This document shows, in pieces, positions 47,118-55,720 of a stretch of DNA of 64,000 bases. Under the pieces are notes generated by a model. The model was not told the origin of the DNA, ran no database searches, and saw only the letters and a program-made list of their open reading frames with translations. The stretch is taken from assembly GCF_007556585.1 (NCBI RefSeq), contig NZ_VJNA01000003.1, positions 54,544 to 118,543 on the forward strand, written 5' to 3'. Within the stretch, counting starts at the first letter, position 1; every line of letters begins with the position of its first letter. Origin of the DNA: Tepidimonas aquatica (lineage in GTDB: Bacteria; Pseudomonadota; Gammaproteobacteria; Burkholderiales; Burkholderiaceae_C). Made by a program: the position numbers and the translations under genes.

Positions 47118-47787
47118 CGTCCCCCTCCGCCCGAGGCGGGATGGTGTAGCCGACCCCGCGCACGGTCTGGATCAGGTCCTCGCCGAGCTTGCGCCGCAGG
47201 TGGTGCACATACACCTCCAGCGCGTTGCTCTCCACCGTGTCGTCGAAGCCGTACAGCGCCTGCTCGAGCTGCGCGCGCGTCAACACACGGCCGCGGGCGC
47301 GCAGCAGCGCCCACAGCAATGCAAACTCCTTGGCGCGCAGCGCCACCGGCTGACCGTCGCGCCACACCGCGCGCGCGGCCGGGTCGACCCGCAGCGCGCC
47401 ATGGCGCAACACCGCCTCGGCCTGCCCGGCGCTGCGGCGCAGCGCCACGCGCATGCGCGCCAGCAGCTCCTCCGGTGCAAACGGCTTGACCAGGTAGTCA
47501 TCCGCCCCGCTGTCCAGCCCCGCCACGCGGTCGGCCAATGCGTCGCGGGCGGTCAGCACCAGCACCGGCGCATGCAGCCCGGCCGCGCGCCGCGCGCGCA
47601 GCCAATCGATGCCGTCACCGTCCGGCAATCCGCGGTCCAGCAGCACCAGGTCGAACGGCTCCGCCTGCAGCGCACGGCTGGCGCAGGCCAAGGTCGCGCA
47701 GACATCGCAACCATGCCCCTGCGCGCGCAGCAGCGCGGCCACGCCCTCGGCAATGGCGGTGTCGTCTTCGACGATCAGGATGCGCAA
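47104..47787 (-). CDS. pmrA: OmpR-family response regulator, PmrA/QseB-like
   Basis: The regulator of about 227 residues has a receiver domain (LILIVEDD-type start read as RILIVEDDTA; phospho-Asp in LVLLDRGLPDGDG; Lys in YLVKPF) and a winged-helix DNA-binding domain ending VRGVGYTIPPR. I used a TTG start at 47787, which gives the standard length. A longer TTG start at 47823 adds 12 residues. It is first in a two-gene operon with the kinase. A direct repeat of GTTAAG lies upstream, suggesting autoregulation. Confidence 0.88.
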   Translation of the reverse strand: MRILIVEDDTAIAEGVAALLRAQGHGCDVCATLACASRALQAEPFDLVLLDRGLPDGDGIDWLRARRAAGLHAPVLVLTARDALADRVAGLDSGADDYLVKPFAPEELLARMRVALRRSAGQAEAVLRHGALRVDPAARAVWRDGQPVALRAKEFALLWALLRARGRVLTRAQLEQALYGFDDTVESNALEVYVHHLRRKLGEDLIQTVRGVGYTIPPRAEGDDGHG

Positions 47788-47859
47788 TCCTTCAATCTCC
47801 TGCTCGCGCGGCCTGCGGTCCAACCGACACGCTGGAAGCGTGTCCCCAGGGCGTTGGGG

Positions 47860-47893
47860 GTTAAGGCCTCGTTAAGCCCTGCGGGCGTTTAAT
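47860..47893 (+). promoter_or_regulatory. PmrA-box-like repeat and -10 for the PAP2-GT39 operon
   Basis: GTTAAG at 47860-47865 and 47871-47876 is a perfect direct repeat with five bases between. It matches the PmrA box at ten of twelve positions, the exceptions being the first base of each half-site. Twelve bases after it on the plus strand is TTTAAT (47888-47893), a 5/6 match to a -10 box, so the repeat would replace the -35 element of an activated promoter. The same site is 73 bases ahead of the divergent regulator gene. Confidence 0.6.
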
Positions 47894-48007
47894 CGTTCGA
47901 CCGGCCGGCCGGGCTGGTGCCGTCCTTGGCGACACACCCGCGCCCGCCGACACCGCATTTTCACACAGTGCCGGCAATCTGTCGGCTTTTCGACTGCATG
48001 TCTCGCC

Positions 48008-48850
48008 ATGCATACCCCGCCGACAGCCTCTTCCTTTGCATCGATGTTCCGCAGCGCCTGGTTCTGGCTCCTGCCAGGGTTGTGCTTGCTCGTGATCGCA
48101 GGTTTGATGCTCACCCCACCCGTCGATGCGTTGGCCGGTGTGCAGCGGTTGACGCGCGCCGCCCCGGATCTGCTGTGGTGGTGGTTGACCTGGATGGGCG
48201 ACACACATTTCGCCTTGGCGCTGTTTCTGGCGGCCACCATCGCGACTGGCCACCGCCACGCATCCCCCGCCTTGTTGTGGAGCATCGCGCCCGCCACACT
48301 GACCCTGCATGGCATCAAGACGCTGGCGGCAGCCCCCCGGCCCGCCGCCGTCTTGCCCCCTGAAGCCCTCCACATCATCGGCGACGTGCTCAGGCAGGGC
48401 AGTTTTCCGTCGGGGCACACGGTCACGGCCTTTACACTCGCGGCTTGCTGGATACTGACCGCTCGCCCCCCGCAGCGCGGGATGGCCGCGGCGGTGTCGC
48501 TGCCGTTGGCATTCGCCATCGGCCTGTCGCGGGTCGGAGTCGGGGCGCATTGGCCTCTGGATGTCGCCGTAGGGGCATTGTTGGGGTGGCTTTGTGCCGC
48601 CGCGGCCGTCCTCGCCGCCGGGCGCTGGGGGCCGCGCCCGGGGGATGCGCTGCACCGTTGGGAAATCGGCGCCGCCGGCGTGCTCGGTCTGGGCTTGTGG
48701 TGGCGTACCGTGCCCGCCACCGTCGAACCGCTGGCCCACGCCCTCGGCGGCTTGGTCGTCGGGGTCGCGCTGGTCGCGGCGGCGCGGCGGATCTGGCTGC
48801 GCCGCGCCTCGACAGCCGTGCCGCTGCGGCGACTGAGAGAAATGGAGTGA
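48008..48850 (+). CDS. PAP2 family membrane phosphatase
   Basis: The 280-residue membrane protein is a lipid phosphatase of the PAP2 superfamily, active on the periplasmic face. All three signature motifs are seen: K-x6-RP in IKTLAAAPRP, PSGH in SFPSGHTVTAF, and SR-x5-H-x3-D in SRVGVGAHWPLD. About six hydrophobic helices surround them. Family members dephosphorylate undecaprenyl or phosphatidylglycerol phosphates, or lipid A (LpxE/LpxF/LpxT). Its place next to eptA genes and an ArnT-like transferase, with a PmrA-like box upstream, points to lipid A, but substrate is not shown by sequence. Confidence 0.9.
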   Translation: MHTPPTASSFASMFRSAWFWLLPGLCLLVIAGLMLTPPVDALAGVQRLTRAAPDLLWWWLTWMGDTHFALALFLAATIATGHRHASPALLWSIAPATLTLHGIKTLAAAPRPAAVLPPEALHIIGDVLRQGSFPSGHTVTAFTLAACWILTARPPQRGMAAAVSLPLAFAIGLSRVGVGAHWPLDVAVGALLGWLCAAAAVLAAGRWGPRPGDALHRWEIGAAGVLGLGLWWRTVPATVEPLAHALGGLVVGVALVAAARRIWLRRASTAVPLRRLREME

Positions 48851-48858
48851 TCGCAGGA

Positions 48859-50361
48859 ATGCGCTGGATGCTTTGGCTGGTGCCCCTGGCGGCATGGCTC
48901 ACTGGGCTGGGCACGCCGCCATTGTTCGATGTGGACGAAGGGGCGTTTTCCGAAGCGACGCGGGAGATGCTGGTCAACGGCGACTGGCTGTCGACCTGGC
49001 TCAACGGCGTGCCGCGGTACGACAAACCGATTCTGATCTATTGGCTCCAGGCGCTGTCGGTCGCGGTGCTGGGCCTGCACGAATGGGCTTTGCGTCTGCC
49101 GTCCGCCCTGGCGGCGATGGGGTGGGGCTGGGCGGTCTGGCGCTTCGTGCGCGAGCGCGCGGACGCAGCGGCGGCAGAGCGCGCCCTGTGGATCGTGGCG
49201 ACGGCCTTGGGGCCGTGGATCATGGCGCGCGCCGCCACGGCCGATGCCCTGCTCAACCTGTGGCTGACGCTGGCCTGCCTGGATCTGTGGCGCTATCTGG
49301 AGCGAGGGCAACGGCCGGATCTGCTGCGGGTGTATTTCTGGGTGGGGCTGGGGCTGCTGACCAAGGGGCCGGTGGCCGTGCTGATCCCCGCCGCAGCAGG
49401 CACCCTATACACCCTGCTGACGCGCGACGGGTCCACCTGGCGGCGCATCGCATTCGACATGCGGGGCTGGCTGCTGCTCCTGGCCGTGGCGGCCCCGTGG
49501 TATGCCGCGATGCTGCTGACCCATGGGCAGGCGTTCGTGGACGGCTTCATCCTGCGCCACAACGTCCAGCGCTTCACCGGTACGCTGGAGGGGCACAGCG
49601 GGGGTTGGCTGTATTACCTGATCGCCCTGCCGCTGCTGCTGCTGCCGTGGAGTGCAGCCCTGCCCGCCGTGCTGCGGCAGATCAAACCCGATGTCCAGAC
49701 GCCGCTGACGCGCTACCTGTGGCTGTGGTGTGGATTCGTGCTGGTGTTCTTCAGCCTGTCCGGAACCAAGCTACCACACTATGTGCTCTACGGCTCCACC
49801 CCGTTGATGATTCTGCTGGCGCTGCGCCTGCCCGCGCTGCGTGGCGCCTGGTTGATCGTGCCCGTGGCCCTGCTGGCGCTGTGGCCGCACCTGCCCGCCC
49901 TGCTGCACGAAGCCGGGCTGCGCACCGGCAACCCCTACTACCGCGCCCAGCTCGCGCTGGCCCGGGATCTGGCCCCCGCCTTGTATGCACCCGTGGCCTG
50001 GGCGGTTTTGATCGCGGGCATCGTAGTGGCGCTGCAGCGGCGCTGGCCCGTCTGGCGGCGGCTGCAGGCGCTGGCGGCCATGCAGGCCCTGCTGCTCGGC
50101 GCCCTGGTGGCGCCGTGGTTTGGCGATGTGCTGCAGGGCGCCGTGCGCCACGCGGGCCGCCTTGCGCACCAGGCCCAGGCGCCGGCGGTGCTGTGGCGCT
50201 TCGACGCGCCCAGCTTCAGCGTCTATGCCCAGTCGATCACCCCCAAGCGCCTGCCGGAGCCGGGCGAGTGGGCCCTCACCCGGCTCGACCGCCTGCCGGA
50301 TGTGCCGCACACCGTGATCTACCAGCGCGGCGGCGTGGTGCTGCTGCGGCGCGATCCCTGA
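48859..50361 (+). CDS. GT39/ArnT-like integral membrane glycosyltransferase
   Basis: The 500-residue protein has about 12 membrane helices and an acidic first periplasmic loop (FDVDEGAFSEATREML), the GT39/ArnT signature for metal or lipid-sugar binding. Family members move a sugar from a polyprenyl phosphate to lipid A or another envelope acceptor; ArnT adds L-Ara4N. No arn synthesis genes lie here, so the donor sugar may differ. It starts 8 bases after the PAP2 stop; a GTG overlapping that stop is also possible. The pair probably forms an operon under the PmrA-like promoter. Confidence 0.88.
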   Translation: MRWMLWLVPLAAWLTGLGTPPLFDVDEGAFSEATREMLVNGDWLSTWLNGVPRYDKPILIYWLQALSVAVLGLHEWALRLPSALAAMGWGWAVWRFVRERADAAAAERALWIVATALGPWIMARAATADALLNLWLTLACLDLWRYLERGQRPDLLRVYFWVGLGLLTKGPVAVLIPAAAGTLYTLLTRDGSTWRRIAFDMRGWLLLLAVAAPWYAAMLLTHGQAFVDGFILRHNVQRFTGTLEGHSGGWLYYLIALPLLLLPWSAALPAVLRQIKPDVQTPLTRYLWLWCGFVLVFFSLSGTKLPHYVLYGSTPLMILLALRLPALRGAWLIVPVALLALWPHLPALLHEAGLRTGNPYYRAQLALARDLAPALYAPVAWAVLIAGIVVALQRRWPVWRRLQALAAMQALLLGALVAPWFGDVLQGAVRHAGRLAHQAQAPAVLWRFDAPSFSVYAQSITPKRLPEPGEWALTRLDRLPDVPHTVIYQRGGVVLLRRDP

Positions 50362-50392
50362 AGGTCCGATCTGGGATGGCTGGTGGGGTGGA

Positions 50393-52375
50393 TCAGACGT
50401 CCACCTCCACCGCATCGCCCCACTGCTCCATCAGCTCGCGGCGGGCGGCCGCCTCGGCCTTGCCCATCAAGCGGTTCAGGCGCGCCGCGGTCGCCGCGGC
50501 ATCCAGGCCCCCCAACGTCACGGGCTGCAGGCGGCGCGTGTCGGGGTTGAGCGTCGTGTCCCAGAGTTGTTCGGCGCTCATTTCGCCCAGGCCTTTGAAG
50601 CGGCTGATCTGGCACTTCTCCCGCGGCACCCCCTCCTTGGCGCATTTGTCCAGGATCGCCGCCAGTTCCCCCTCATCCAGCGCGTAGTGTTTGCTGGCGG
50701 GCTTTTTGCCGCGCGCGGGCACATCCACCCGGTACAGCGGGGGCCGCGCGACATAAACGTGTCCCGCCTCGATCAGGCGGGGAAAGTGCCGGAAAAACAG
50801 GGTCAGCAGCAACACCTGGATGTGCGAACCGTCCACGTCCGCATCACTCAGGATGCAAATCTTGCCGTAGCGCAGGCCGCTCAGGTCCACCGCATCGTCG
50901 GGGCCGTGGGGATCGACCCCGATGGCCACCGCGATGTCGTGGATCTCGGCATTGGCAAACAGCCGGTCGCGCTCCACCTCCCAGGTGTTGAGCAGCTTGC
51001 CGCGCAGCGGCAGAACGGCCTGCGACGCCTTGTCGCGCCCCATCTTGGCGCTGCCGCCGGCGCTGTCGCCCTCGACCAAAAACAGCTCGTTGCGCGACAG
51101 GTCGCGGCTTTCGCAGTCGGTCAGCTTGCCGGGCAGCACCGCCACCCCGGAGCCTTTGCGCTTTTCCACCTTCTGCGCGGCCTTCTGGCGGCTTTGCGCG
51201 GCGCGAATGACCAGCTCCGCCAACCGCTTGCCGTGCTCGACGTGCTGGTGCAACCACAGCTCCAGCGCCGGGCGCACGTAGCTGGCCACCAGCCGCACGG
51301 CGTCGCGCGAGTTTAGGCGCTCCTTGGTCTGCCCCTGAAACTGCGGGTCCAGCACCTTGGCGCTGAGCACGAAGCTGGCGCGGGCAAACACATCCTCCGG
51401 CAGCACCTTGACGCCCTTGGGCAGCAACGCATGCAGCTCGATAAACCCCCGCACGGCCTGAAACAGCCCCTCGCGCAGACCGCTTTCGTGCGTGCCGCCG
51501 GCGGTCGTCGGTATCAGGTTGACGTAGCTTTCGCGCACCAGCGGGCCCTCTTCGGTGAACGCCACCGCCCACTGCGCACCCTCGCCTTCGGCAAAGGTGT
51601 CGTGCCCGGCCTCGGCCCAGCCGGCGCCGGTGAAGATTGGCAGCAACGGCTCCACCGGCAACCGCTGCCCCAGGTAGTCGGCCAGGCCGCCCTTGTATTG
51701 CCACGTCTGGCGCTGACCGCTGACCTCATCGATCAACGTCACGCTCACCCCCGGCAGCAGCACCGCTTTGCTGCGCAGCAGGTGCACCAGCTCCGCGCGC
51801 GGGATGTCGGGGCTGTCGAAGTAGCGCGCGTCGGGCCACACACGCACCGTCGTACCCTGGCGCCACTCGCCCGCGGCCAGCGGCCGGCGCTGCAATGGCT
51901 GCACGACGTCGCCGCCGGCAAAGGCGATCGTCGCCACGTGGCCGTCGCGGTGGCTGGCCACTTCCAGCCGCCGGGCCAGCGCGTTGGTCACGCTGACACC
52001 CACCCCGTGCAAACCACCGGCAAAGCTGTAGGCGCCACCGTGCCCTTTGTCGAACTTGCCGCCCGCGTGCAACCGGGTGAAGACCAGCTCCAGCACCGGC
52101 GCGCCTTCCTCGGGGTGCAGGCCGTGCGGAATGCCGCGGCCGTCGTCTTCGACGCTGATCGAGCCGTCGGCGTGCAACGTCACGACGATACGCCGCCCGT
52201 GGCCAGCCAGGGCCTCGTCGGCGGCGTTGTCGATCACCTCCTGCACGATGTGCAACGGATGGTCGGTGCGGGTGTACATGCCGGGCCGCTGCTTGACGGG
52301 CTCCAGCCCCTTCAGCACCCGGATGGCGGCCTCGGCATAACCCGCGGGGGCAACGGTGGGGGTGGTGTCGACCAT
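50393..52375 (-). CDS. parE: DNA topoisomerase IV subunit B
   Basis: ParE is the ATPase subunit of topoisomerase IV. The 660-residue product has the GHKL fold with EVIDNAADEALAGH, DDGRGIP and LHAGGKFDKG, then the transducer and TOPRIM domain with LVEGDSAGGSAK and SDADVDGSHI. The ATG at 52375 fits the usual start; the longer frame adds 41 residues of unlike sequence. It is on the same strand as parC, 7.3 kb away. Length is typical of betaproteobacterial ParE. Confidence 0.97.
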   Translation of the reverse strand: MVDTTPTVAPAGYAEAAIRVLKGLEPVKQRPGMYTRTDHPLHIVQEVIDNAADEALAGHGRRIVVTLHADGSISVEDDGRGIPHGLHPEEGAPVLELVFTRLHAGGKFDKGHGGAYSFAGGLHGVGVSVTNALARRLEVASHRDGHVATIAFAGGDVVQPLQRRPLAAGEWRQGTTVRVWPDARYFDSPDIPRAELVHLLRSKAVLLPGVSVTLIDEVSGQRQTWQYKGGLADYLGQRLPVEPLLPIFTGAGWAEAGHDTFAEGEGAQWAVAFTEEGPLVRESYVNLIPTTAGGTHESGLREGLFQAVRGFIELHALLPKGVKVLPEDVFARASFVLSAKVLDPQFQGQTKERLNSRDAVRLVASYVRPALELWLHQHVEHGKRLAELVIRAAQSRQKAAQKVEKRKGSGVAVLPGKLTDCESRDLSRNELFLVEGDSAGGSAKMGRDKASQAVLPLRGKLLNTWEVERDRLFANAEIHDIAVAIGVDPHGPDDAVDLSGLRYGKICILSDADVDGSHIQVLLLTLFFRHFPRLIEAGHVYVARPPLYRVDVPARGKKPASKHYALDEGELAAILDKCAKEGVPREKCQISRFKGLGEMSAEQLWDTTLNPDTRRLQPVTLGGLDAAATAARLNRLMGKAEAAARRELMEQWGDAVEVDV

Positions 52376-52765
52376 AGCGCGCGATTGTAGGCGCTTGCGC
52401 ACGGCGGGTTTGTGCACACCCAACGGGGCCGCCGTGGCGCGGCGCACGCCATCGATTTCCTCCCTTGGTTGTACCGCAACGCACTGCGGAAACAGCATAC
52501 ACCATTGTTTTGTCTATTGTTTTTGATTGCGCAAAAAATGGGCAATCTGTTGCAGGGCTTGTGCGGCGCGGCTTGGCCAGCGATGACCACGGGTTGCCCA
52601 CAAAGTTATCCACAGGCACGCGGGATAACGGCACAAGCGCCTTGCGCGTCAATGGGTTGCTGAACCCTTTGCACGTCTGGCGTCAACCAAGGCCGACAAC
52701 ATCCACCATGCCTCGTCGTCGGGACCCGCGCACGCACCGGGCCGTGTTCGGCTACCATCAGCGGC
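52376..52765. other. 390-base spacer between parE and an MFS gene
   Basis: This is the longest gene-free stretch of the window. It contains an AT-rich patch at about 52495-52545, rare in this GC-rich sequence. It also contains a consensus DnaA box at 52606-52614 and a one-mismatch DnaA-like site, TTGTGCACA, at 52410-52418. It should hold the divergent promoters of parE and the MFS gene, but I cannot place convincing -35/-10 pairs. I see no RNA gene in it. Confidence 0.5.
52606..52614 (+). promoter_or_regulatory. Consensus DnaA box
   Basis: TTATCCACA is a perfect match to the 9-base DnaA box. It lies 152 bases before the MFS start and 231 bases upstream of parE. A single perfect box in a parE upstream region could link topoisomerase IV expression to replication, or simply titrate DnaA. 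No box cluster indicates an origin. Confidence 0.45.
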
Positions 52766-53989
52766 ATGACCGAACAACGCCTGTCCGCCACGCAGGTGCT
52801 GCTGTGTGGCGCGCTGATCGTCACCCTGTCGATGGGGATTCGCCATGGCTTTGGCCTGTGGCTGCAGCCATTGACCGCCGCCCACGGTTGGCCGCGCGAA
52901 AGCTTCGCGCTGGCCATGGCGGTGCAAAACCTGGCCTGGGGCGTGCTCGGCATTGGCGCCGGGATGGTGGCGGACCGCTGGGGGCCGTACCGGGTGTTGT
53001 GGGCCGGGGCGGTGCTGTACGCGCTGGGCCTCGTCGGCATGGCGCTGGCCAGCAGCGCCACCGTGTTTGCGCTCACGGCGGGGGTGCTGATCGGTGCCGC
53101 GCAGGCCGGCACCACCTACGCCATCGTCTACGGCGTCATCGGCCGGCAAATCGAGGCCGAGCGTCGCTCGTGGGCGATGGGCGTGGCCGCCGCGGCGGGC
53201 TCGTTCGGTCAGTTTTTGATGGTGCCGCTGGAAGGGTGGCTGATCGAGCAGCTGGGCTGGCAACACGCGCTGCTGGCGTTGGCGGTGGCGGTGCTGGCCA
53301 TCGGGCCGCTGGCGCTGGGCCTGCGCGAGCCCAACTTCCACGCCGCGCGCGCGGCCGCACCGACGCAGGGGGTGATGCACGCGCTGCGCGAGGCGCTGGG
53401 CACGCGCAGCTTCGTGCTGCTGATGACGGGCTACTTCGTATGCGGCTTCCAGGTCGTCTTCATTGGCGTGCACATGCCCAGCTACCTCAAAGACCAGGGG
53501 CTGGCGCCGCAGGTGGCCAGCACCGCGCTGGCGCTGATCGGGCTGTTCAACGTGGCCGGCACCTACGCCGCCGGCGCCCTGGGCCAGCGGCTGGCCAAGC
53601 GCAAGATCCTGGCGTCCATTTACGCGCTGCGCTCGGTGGCCATCGTGGTGTTTCTGAACGCACCACTGTCGCCGGCCAGCGTTTATGGGTTCGCCGCCGT
53701 CATGGGGCTGCTGTGGCTGTCCACCGTGCCGCCCACCAACGCCTTGGTGGCGCAAATCTTTGGCGTGGCGCACCTGTCGATGTTGGGAGGGTTTGTCTTT
53801 TTCAGCCACCAGGTGGGCAGCTTTGCCGGAGTCTGGTTGGGAGGCCTGCTGTACGACCGCACCGGCAGCTACGACATCGTGTGGTGGCAGGCCATCACGC
53901 TGGGCGTGCTGGCCGCCGTGGTCAACCTGCCGATCCGCGAAGCACCGCTGGTCCGAGGACCCGTGCGCGTCGCCGCCGGCGCAACCTGA
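52766..53989 (+). CDS. MFS transporter, OFA/oxalate-formate-antiporter-like
   Basis: The 407-residue product has 12 membrane helices and motif A-like sequence MVADRWGPYRVL after the second helix. The early helix TLSMGIRHGFGLWLQPL and the pattern of the second half fit OFA/monocarboxylate-type MFS proteins. Such carriers move small organic acids. Substrate cannot be read from sequence. It lies divergent to parE and precedes a short membrane peptide gene by 12 bases. Confidence 0.85.
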   Translation: MTEQRLSATQVLLCGALIVTLSMGIRHGFGLWLQPLTAAHGWPRESFALAMAVQNLAWGVLGIGAGMVADRWGPYRVLWAGAVLYALGLVGMALASSATVFALTAGVLIGAAQAGTTYAIVYGVIGRQIEAERRSWAMGVAAAAGSFGQFLMVPLEGWLIEQLGWQHALLALAVAVLAIGPLALGLREPNFHAARAAAPTQGVMHALREALGTRSFVLLMTGYFVCGFQVVFIGVHMPSYLKDQGLAPQVASTALALIGLFNVAGTYAAGALGQRLAKRKILASIYALRSVAIVVFLNAPLSPASVYGFAAVMGLLWLSTVPPTNALVAQIFGVAHLSMLGGFVFFSHQVGSFAGVWLGGLLYDRTGSYDIVWWQAITLGVLAAVVNLPIREAPLVRGPVRVAAGAT

Positions 53990-54001
53990 ATACGCACAGC
54001 C

Positions 54002-54166
54002 ATGTCCGGCTTGACCCCCGCCCCCGCCTCGACCTCGCCACCCCGGTGGCGGCTGCGGCTGCTGCTGTGGACAGCGGTGCTGGCGGCCTGCGCGGCGGTG
54101 TTTGCGTGGTACCTTACGCCGGACTTTATGCTGACCGTGGCCGACCGATTGTGGAGCTGCTTTTGA
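54002..54166 (+). CDS. 54-residue single-helix membrane peptide
   Basis: This short frame encodes a Pro/Ser-rich start, an Arg-flanked hydrophobic helix (LLLWTAVLAACAAVFAWYL) and the tail TPDFMLTVADRLWSCF. Codon use matches its neighbours. The TGA overlaps the TTG start of the following methyltransferase by four bases, so translation is probably coupled. I recall similar small proteins near dapA in other Burkholderiales, but no function is known. It is probably real because of the coupling and the membrane helix. Confidence 0.6.
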   Translation: MSGLTPAPASTSPPRWRLRLLLWTAVLAACAAVFAWYLTPDFMLTVADRLWSCF

Positions 54167-54771
54167 CCCCGCCGCACGCGCATTTGCCCCCTTCGCCCTG
54201 GATCACGCGCTTTGGCGCGCTGCTGCAGACGTTGCACGCGCAACAGCCGCAGCGCCGCGCGCTGGACGTGGCCTGCGGCTGGGGGCGGCACACCCGATGG
54301 CTGGTGCAGCAGGGCTACCGCGTCACGGCCGTCGACCGCGACGCCGAGGCCCTGGCCGCGTTGGATGATATGGCCGCCACCGTCACCCGGTTGGCGGCCG
54401 ACCTCGAAGCGGCGCCGTGGCCGCTGCCCGGGCAAACCTTTGACGTCGTGCTGGTGACCAACTACCTGTGGCGCCCCCTGCTGCCGCACCTGCTGGCCAG
54501 CCTGGCGCCCGGCGGGGTGCTGCTGTACGAAACCTTTGCCTGGGGCCAACAGACGATTGGGCGGCCGGCGCGCCCCGAATTCCTGCTCGCCCCCGGCGAG
54601 CTGCTGCAGGTCTGCGCGGGCCTGCGCATCGTCGCCTACGAAGACGGCTACGACAGCGACCCCGCCCGCTACGTGCAACGCGTGGCGGCGCTGCGCCCGC
54701 CCCAACCCGCCCCGAGCGAGCCGCTGCGTCTGCCGCTCACCACCCCGTCGACCTCCGGCGCGGCTGGTTAG
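54163..54771 (+). CDS. SAM-dependent methyltransferase (TehB/type 12-like)
   Basis: The 202-residue product has the SAM-binding loop LDVACGWGRHTRWLV (residues about 35-49), the acidic DRDAEALAAL, and FDVVLVTNYLWRPLL. The TTG start at 54163 is chosen because it gives a coupled overlap with the upstream peptide gene and a reasonable length. No ATG is available in this frame before the SAM loop. It lies upstream of dapA. Substrate is unknown. Confidence 0.82.
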   Translation: MTPPHAHLPPSPWITRFGALLQTLHAQQPQRRALDVACGWGRHTRWLVQQGYRVTAVDRDAEALAALDDMAATVTRLAADLEAAPWPLPGQTFDVVLVTNYLWRPLLPHLLASLAPGGVLLYETFAWGQQTIGRPARPEFLLAPGELLQVCAGLRIVAYEDGYDSDPARYVQRVAALRPPQPAPSEPLRLPLTTPSTSGAAG

Positions 54772-54804
54772 AATGGGCGCTTCGATCCAGCTCACCGTAC
54801 ACCC

Positions 54805-55689
54805 ATGAAGCCCATCACCGGCAGCATCGTTGCCCTCGTGACGCCGATGCACGAGGACGGCAGCGTCGACTACGCCACGCTGCGCAAGCTCATCGACTGG
54901 CACATCGAACAGGGCACCGACTGCATCGGTGTCGTCGGCACCACCGGCGAATCGCCCACCGTGACGGTCGACGAGCACTGCGAAATCATCCGCGTCGCGG
55001 TCGAGCACGCCGCCGGCCGCGTGCCCATCATGGCCGGCTGCGGCGGCAACTCCACGCGCGAAGCCATCGCGCTGGCCGAGTTCGCGCGCAAGGTCGGCGC
55101 CGACTGCCAGCTGCAGGTGGTGCCGTACTACAACAAGCCGACGCAAGAGGGTCTGTACCAGCACTTCAAGGCCATCGCCGAAGCCACTGGCGACCTGCCC
55201 ATCATCCTGTACAACGTGCCAGGGCGCACCGTGGCCGACTTGCTGCCGGAGACCGCGTTGCGCCTGGCGCAGGTGCCCGGCATCGTCGGCATCAAGGAGG
55301 CCACCGGCAATATCGAGCGTGCCCAGTGGCTGATCCGCGAAAAGCCCGCGCACTTTGCCGTCTACTCCGGCGACGACGCCACCGCCGTGGCGCTGATGCT
55401 GCTGGGCGGCCAAGGCAACGTCAGCGTCACCGCCAACGTGGCGCCACGCCTGATGCACGAACTGTGCGCGGCGGCCATCGCCGGCGACGCGCGCACCGCC
55501 ACCCGCATCCAAATGCAGTTGCTGCCGCTGCACAAGCAGCTGTTCGTCGAGGCCAACCCGATCCCGGTCAAGTGGGCCATGGCGCGCCTGGGCCTGTGCG
55601 GCCCGACGCTGCGCCTGCCGCTGACGCCGCTGTCGGCCCACGGGCAGGCCGTGGTCGAAGCGGCGCTGCGCGCCAGCGGCCTGCTGTAA
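54805..55689 (+). CDS. dapA: 4-hydroxy-tetrahydrodipicolinate synthase
   Basis: DapA condenses pyruvate and aspartate semialdehyde in the first committed step of lysine and diaminopimelate synthesis. The 294-residue product has GTTGESPTV (substrate binding), [14 protein letters not shown] (Tyr of the catalytic triad) and [10 protein letters not shown] (Schiff-base Lys near residue 161). Length is normal. bamC follows by 31 bases, the usual dapA-bamC arrangement. Confidence 0.97.
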   Translation: MKPITGSIVALVTPMHEDGSVDYATLRKLIDWHIEQGTDCIGVVGTTGESPTVTVDEHCEIIRVAVEHAAGRVPIMAGCGGNSTREAIALAEFARKVGADCQLQVVPYYNKPTQEGLYQHFKAIAEATGDLPIILYNVPGRTVADLLPETALRLAQVPGIVGIKEATGNIERAQWLIREKPAHFAVYSGDDATAVALMLLGGQGNVSVTANVAPRLMHELCAAAIAGDARTATRIQMQLLPLHKQLFVEANPIPVKWAMARLGLCGPTLRLPLTPLSAHGQAVVEAALRASGLL

Positions 55690-55720
55690 ACCGAACCGCC
55701 CAGCCCTGATGGGAGACGAC

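Noticed and set aside
52376..52765. Chromosome origin in the parE upstream spacer
   Set aside because: One perfect DnaA box only, no box cluster, and no dnaA, dnaN, rpmH or parAB nearby.
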